Below are positions 58,832 to 64,000 of a stretch of 64,000 nt of DNA, piece after piece. Under the pieces are notes generated by a model. It was not told the DNA's origin. It saw only the letters and a program-made list of their open reading frames with translations, and made no database searches. Within the stretch, counting starts at the first letter, position 1. Each line of letters begins with the position of its first letter. Location: NCBI GenBank assembly GCA_019009955.1, contig CM032232.1, positions 52,448,501 to 52,512,500 on the forward strand, read 5' to 3'. The stretch comes from Riptortus pedestris (taxonomy: Eukaryota; Arthropoda; Insecta; Hemiptera; Alydidae). A program made the translations under genes and the position numbers.

Positions 58832-58913
58832 TTTGTTCGGTGATGGAGGCAGGGTTCTCATCGTAATCCACAAATGGAGGAGGAGCATTGCTCACTTGCC
58901 TGTACGGCCTCCA
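58832..58913 (-). CDS. Internal coding exon, probably of an FSTL-like gene
   Basis: This is an 82-nt exon on the minus strand. It is preceded by a pyrimidine-rich acceptor (CTTTATTTTCCAG) and followed by a consensus donor (GTAAGT). Of the three frames only the first is open. It reads WRPYRQVSN, then three prolines, then FVDYDENPASITEQ, and ends on one extra base, so the exon runs from phase 0 to phase 1. The peptide is proline-rich then acidic, with no domain I recognise, like a linker. The follistatin exon at 17641-17856 begins by needing exactly two bases, and the join would create an Asn codon just before its first Pro-Cys. From the phase match and shared strand I infer that both belong to one gene. 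The surrounding sequence is not a repeat I recognise. The exon is real with good confidence; its assignment to the gene is weaker. Confidence 0.65.
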
Positions 58914-59469
58914 CTGGAAAATAAAGATAATATTGCTAGTTAGTCTAAATAAAACATTATTATATATTAAACATACTAAAACATCTTATTGTTTGATATA
59001 ATGACAGTTGATGGAAGTTTCGGGATCCAGCAATTCAAGTGTAAGTACGATTATGCCTTCTTGGGTGTGTTTAAGGAAGTAAGTGGCATCTTTAGACCAA
59101 ACACATTTGGTTGAAACGATTAAAAATCGTTTTAATTTCTTAATTAGAGTTTCGCATCCACTTATATAATTCACATGTTTAATTTATGTTTTCTTATTAA
59201 TCACCTTTTTATAATTAAGTATATTTGAAAAAGAAAGAAAAATAAGCTAGATCAAAATAAATAGCGTGATCGGCTAGGGCATTGAATAACCCACAATTCT
59301 AATTTAGAAAACTTAAAACTAAAAAAAATGAAATAAAAATAAGCAAGAGGAAAATAAAAGGGAATAAGCATAGTATAAAAAATAGGAAAAAAGTGATCAA
59401 ACGAAAACAGAAATTAAACATGGGAATAATATATTTTTTAATTTATTAGAAACTCTGAGTTCCATTTCC
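58914..59469. other. Intronic sequence upstream of the 82-nt exon
   Basis: AT-rich, no repeat family and no convincing exon; a 62-codon minus frame (58986-59174) lacks an acceptor/donor pair and domain. Confidence 0.4.
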
Positions 59470-59623
59470 TGATGAGTAAGAATTTATATAATGAGAAACT
59501 CATTAAATAACTTTTTTCCCCCCAGCCTGGCTAGAAAGGAGTGGTAACCTGCAGATATCCCGTACCAATTAGCTAATTTACATAGAAGCCCAAAGTGGAT
59601 GTTAATAAATAACAACAGGTACT
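59470..59623 (+). mobile_element. 5'-truncated, diverged SINE copy
   Basis: It matches the family from ATTTATATAATGAGAAACTC through CTGGCTAGAAAGGAGTGG and GATATCCCGTACCAATTAGC to the AATAA-type tail. The tRNA head is absent and a run of T/C is inserted near 59512. No clear duplication is seen. Confidence 0.7.
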
Positions 59624-59798
59624 CTGAAATAATATTCGTTCAATTATAGTTTTCTACTGTAGTATATAGACAACACTTCATTAGGGGAAATCGATATTGA
59701 AGAGATTAGCAAACATTAATAACAAAGACAACTACATACAATGCAAACTCGACTGTAATAACGAAGTAATTTGCGAAGACATCTGTAAATTAAAAAAA

Positions 59799-61055
59799 AA
59801 TCTAACTCAAACTTTGTCTTTCATGCCCTAAAATATTCTTGAGAACTCTATGTTATGTAAACCGGATTGTTTTAGATCCATAAGGAGCTACAATTTCTTG
59901 TTCAATAATCAAACTTTGTTTTTCAAGAGCTAAAATATTGTTCAGACCACTACTTGATGTATACCTAAATCCATTATAGTTTAAAGTATAAGATTTCTTG
60001 TTCAATAATCAACTTTGTTTTTCAAAGGCTAAAATATTCTTTAGACCACTACTTGATGTAGACTTAAATCCATAATGATTTAAAATATAAGATTTCTTAT
60101 TCAATAATCAACTTTGTTTTTCAAAGGCTAAAATATTTTTCAGACGACTACTTGGTGTAAACCTAAATCCATAATGATTTAAAATATAAGATTTCTTATT
60201 CAATAATCAACTTTGTTTTTCAAAGGCTAAAATATTTTTCAGACGACTACTTGGTGTAAACCTAAATCCATAATGATTTAAAATATAAGATTTTTTATTC
60301 AATAATCAACTTTGTTTTTCGAGAACTAAAATATTCTTCTGACGACTACTTGGTGTAAATCTAAATCCACAATGATTTAAAATATAAGATTTCTTATTCA
60401 ATAATCAACTTTGTTTTTCGAGAACTAAAATATTCTTCTGACGACTACTTGGTGTAAATCTAAATCCACAATGATTTAAAATATAAGATTTCTTATTCAA
60501 TAATCAACTTTGTTTTTCAAAGGCTAAAATATTTTTCAGACGACTACTTGGTGTAAACCTAAATCCATAATGATTTAAAATATAAGATTTTTTATTCAAT
60601 AATCAACTTTGTTTTTCGAGAACTAAAATATTCTTCTGACGACTACTTGGTGTAAATCTAAATCCACAATGATTTAAAATATAAGATTTCTTATTCAATA
60701 ATCAACTTTGTTTTTCAAGAGCAAAAATATTCTTCAGACGACTACTTGGTGTAAACCTAAATCCACAATGATTTAAAATATAAGATTTCTTGTTCAATAA
60801 TCAACTTTGTTTTTCAAAGGCTAAAATATACTTGAGACCTCTACTTTATGTAAACCTAAATCCCTAAGGGGTTAAAATATACGATTTCTCATTCAATAAT
60901 CTAACTTTTTGCTTCAAAGGCAACAATATTCTTGAGCTCTATTATTTATGTACATAAAGCTATACAGCTAAGTCCACAAGGAGTTAAAACATATAATTTC
61001 TTGTTCAATAATCAAACTTTGTTTTTCAAAGGCTAAAACATTCTTGAGACCTAAT
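59799..61055. repeat. 99-bp minisatellite, about 12.5 units
   Basis: The mark CAATAATCAACTTTGTTTTT recurs at 60003, 60102, 60201, 60300, 60399, 60498, 60597, 60696 and 60795, always 99 bp apart. Diverged units at 59799, 59903, 60894 and 61005 flank them. Central units fall into two types: TTCAAAGGCTAAAATATTTT (60102, 60201, 60498) and TTCGAGAACTAAAATATTCT (60300, 60399, 60597), each nearly identical within type. Outer units are worn, as expected for unequal crossing-over. The period is 33 codons, and one minus-strand frame has only a single TGA per unit, but no longer frame survives, so coding is not supported. Confidence 0.9.
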
Positions 61056-64000
61056 TCAATTTTCTGAAATCGAAGCAAACTCCTTAAAGATGCTTTGAGT
61101 AGTAGAGGGATATTTGAAAATGGCTGATTAAATTAGAGCTGTTCGGCAGAGAGGTTAGAACGATATCATCGATCAAATAGCTATGTTGTTAGGTTACCTC
61201 CATGGAGACCGGGGTTCACTGGCCCCAATCCATCCCTGGAGGATTTACTTAAATGTATTCCATCTATACAAATAAAAACTCTAAGGTTTCGTTGAAATTC
61301 GATTTAATCCCCGTAGTGAGAGATTTTTGTTGTTAGATTAAGGTTTGTTTTAGTGTTTTGTTTGTTTATGTTATGTTTTTCTTTATAAGAAAAATGAGTT
61401 AAAAAACTGAAGTTTTTGTGAGTAATTAAGTTGTAGAGCTGTATTATAAGGCCGTTTGACCCTTAAAAAATGTTTGAAAAATATATATGAGCTTTTATAT
61501 TTCCATGAAACGTTGTAGACTACAAGAGAATTTGGTTTTCTAAATTTAAATACATGATATTATTAAAATTTAATTCCTTAAGCATAGAAACTAAGCAAAT
61601 AATTTATCACCTACTCATGGTATACACATAGTCTGGTGAAGAAACTGAAAGTGAAAGAATATCTAGTTTTTGTTAAGTTATTGACAGTGAGATTTCACTT
61701 ATACTGCTGGATAACCATGGTTGAGGACATTATATGAAGTTGTGAACAATAGAAGTTTTGTAAGTATGTTTGCTCCTATACTAGCCATTGATGTTAATTG
61801 GTTTGGCTTGGTTACTTTTGTTTAATTACGATATTTAATTCTACAATTTTTTGTTTATAGGCCTTGAAAATAAAAATAAGTTATTCCCAAACTTACGAAA
61901 AGCTTTTCTAAATAATATTACCTTCTGCTAACCCGTATACACAAAGAAGAACACTATACTAGTTGCTTACAATCATAAATTTTTATCACGACGGAAACAA
62001 TATTGAGATTTAAGAATTGTTATGCCTACATTGGTGGTAATGTTCATTATTTGTGTGTTTCTAAGCCTTTAAACTCAATTTTGACTTGGGGGTGTTCATT
62101 GTTCGTATTTTTTTTCAGAATCACAGGATTCCTTCTACATATAATAAGTGGCCAATAAGAATAAATAAAACATATATTTAGTTGCAAGTATTATGGTATA
62201 CTTATATATCGGTATATATTTACTATTCTGATCAACAGAAATATTTATATTTTCTATTAAAATATATTTATTGATGATTAGATCATTAGGTTTTCCCAGA
62301 TAGCGCAGTCCCAAATAAATTGGTAAACATTCAGAATCTCAAGTAGCATGTGATCTGCGTTATCAAGTCTCTATTAGCTATGAAAAATTTTAAAGGGAAA
62401 TGGACGAAGCCAGTTCACCTTCTAATATACATATTTGTTAATGTTCTTGCTGTTTAGTCGTTGCTATACCCTTGATAGAAAACTTTCGATGTGACTAAAG
62501 TGACCAAATTCGATAGTAGTAGAGTTCGAAACTAACTATGTAAAATATTTTACGAAGATCGAAATTTCTTTTATAAATATCTCATCTTACTTTTAAAATA
62601 ATACCTTTCAATTCTTGTTCAGTACAAATTTTCTATTGCTTAAAACGGGGTGTACATTTTACTAAAGTTCATTTTGCCGTGTTTTATTACTGTGACATAT
62701 TTATATTTATAGTTACGTAACAGTTTTTGTTTTGTTTTTTCATAGTTAAAATTGGCTAGAATGGTGCAACTATTATAATAATAATAAATGGTGCACTGAA
62801 CCGTGGACTAAAATTAGGAATGCAGGATAATAGCCTTTTAGTTTCAGAAATAATTTTCGAGAAAGACATTTGGAGGGTTGAAAGTTGTGACAGATGGTGG
62901 ACAATATGGTGGAATAATGGATTTGTATCTTAAACATGATGTTATCTGTGTGCTTAAGGTGTTAGTTGAACTAGTTGAACATATGGAACCCGACATTCTT
63001 CACCTAGGGTGAGAAAATAAAAGAGTTTCAAGAGAGGTTGATGGGTGACTTAGAAAGGACTTGCGGATGCTAAGCGCACCCCATGTAATGACGTCACGGA
63101 ACGGTTTGGCCAATTTAATAAGTTTACTGTATTTATAATTTTTTGTTTTCTCATTGGTGCTCTAAAAGTGAATATCATAGCGTTGTGTGTGTGTGACGCA
63201 GCCAAAGTAATATATATTTGCCAACTAGGTGTCATTTAATAATGATTTAGGGGATGAATAAGCCTTCCTATCCATTATCTAAATGATCATTAGAGTAATG
63301 ACCACATTCATTAATAATACAATATTATTGTGTGAGAAGCACTATATTATTAGATGGAATTTATAGTAATATTCCAACAATATAATTCTTGGTGTATTAA
63401 ATTGTCTGCTGAGCGGATTTCTTTATGTAGATCTGACTTAAATTATCCATTCTTTGTAATATTAAACCTATGTAAAAAGATATAGAAATTAAAGCTTAAG
63501 TACTCGAAGTAAAAATTTGCAATAGTACAAGTTTGGAGATAAACTAAAACTAACAAGTATATATTTTCATATTATATTTATCTATAAATATGCATTTCTA
63601 TATTTATGAGCCATTTAATTACCACATCAGCCATAGCAACAGTATGAAATGGAGGAGAATTAATATTCAATACAACTACATTATTAATATTATAATTCAT
63701 TTATATTGAATTGTGATTAAATCGGGGGAAGTTCAATGAAATGTACTAAATCTACAGGTTTTGTTCATATGAATCCTTTTCTAGACTTCAATGTCACTTC
63801 AATTAATTAAATGTTACCTCCACTGAAGTTCCGTTCAGAGTGCCATGTCATGTGACTATGCAAATTAGCTAATCGTAACAGACGCATTGGTAGATAAATG
63901 CCTTTATTAATCAAAATGTTTACAATTTTTAGTTTTTAAAAGCTATTTTCGTAGAGAGAAGTTATCAGTGGAGTTGATTGGGAATGGTTTCCAAATAAGT
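61056..64000. other. No recognisable feature
   Basis: AT-rich sequence without TA-elements, SINEs or LINE pieces, a contrast with the rest of the window. No exon was found; upstream exons of the FSTL-like gene may lie beyond the window. Confidence 0.4.

Noticed and set aside
59799..61055. CRISPR-like regular spacing
   Set aside because: The whole 99-bp unit repeats, there are no unique spacers, and the context is a eukaryotic intron or flank.
61130..61250. tRNA-like text with GGGGTTCACTGGCCCC
   Set aside because: No cloverleaf can be drawn and the B box lacks the needed CGA.

Overview
This is a window of nuclear DNA from an animal, most likely an arthropod and probably an insect with a large, repeat-rich genome. 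It is roughly two thirds A+T by eye. It has spliceosomal exon borders, a tRNA-derived SINE, LINE relics with target-site duplications, Tc1/mariner-type and P-type DNA transposons, and many long (TA)n tracts. There are no operons, rRNA or tRNA genes, and no complete single-exon gene. The species cannot be named from the sequence.

Only two pieces look like host coding sequence, both on the minus strand. An 82-nt exon (58832-58913) has consensus splice sites and one open frame. A 216-nt exon (17641-17856) encodes a ten-cysteine follistatin/Kazal module of follistatin-related (FSTL-like) proteins. The 82-nt exon ends one base into a codon and the 216-nt exon supplies the other two. They can therefore be consecutive exons of one secreted FSTL-like gene, joined across an intron of about 41 kb that holds most of the window.

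That intron and its flanks are a layered deposit of mobile DNA. The dominant family (here 'TA-element') has more than 30 whole or partial copies in both orientations. Complete copies are about 815-850 bp. One end (H) carries a short GC-rich hairpin, the other (P) a near-perfect palindrome ending in CTAA, with a (TA)n microsatellite near the P end. This layout resembles non-autonomous Helentron/DINE-1-type elements. Other repeats sit inside or beside its copies: a 1378-bp P-superfamily element with THAP-transposase remains (25609-26986), a SINE (50840-51065), RTE-like LINE 3' modules (48079-48983 and about 51690-52603), and a 235-bp module seen twice (34393-34640, 49257-49490).

Other contents by region: SINE with 12-bp duplication (28-277), LTR with primer-binding-like site (1079-1565), mariner-type relic (3927-4308), LINE RNase H relic (7098-8054), LINE reverse-transcriptase relic just past the follistatin exon (16960-17565), 617-bp Tc1-type element with TA duplication (32081-32697), truncated SINE (39500-39645), truncated LINE with 13-bp duplication (40448-41236), minus-strand TATA/initiator promoter candidate (45517-45544), RT fragment (53780-54045), and a 99-bp minisatellite (59799-61055). 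The last 3 kb holds nothing I recognise.

The most notable observations are the P-type element nested at a defined position in a TA-element, the TA-element family itself, and the reuse of the same internal TA-element position by RTE-like modules in opposite orientations.
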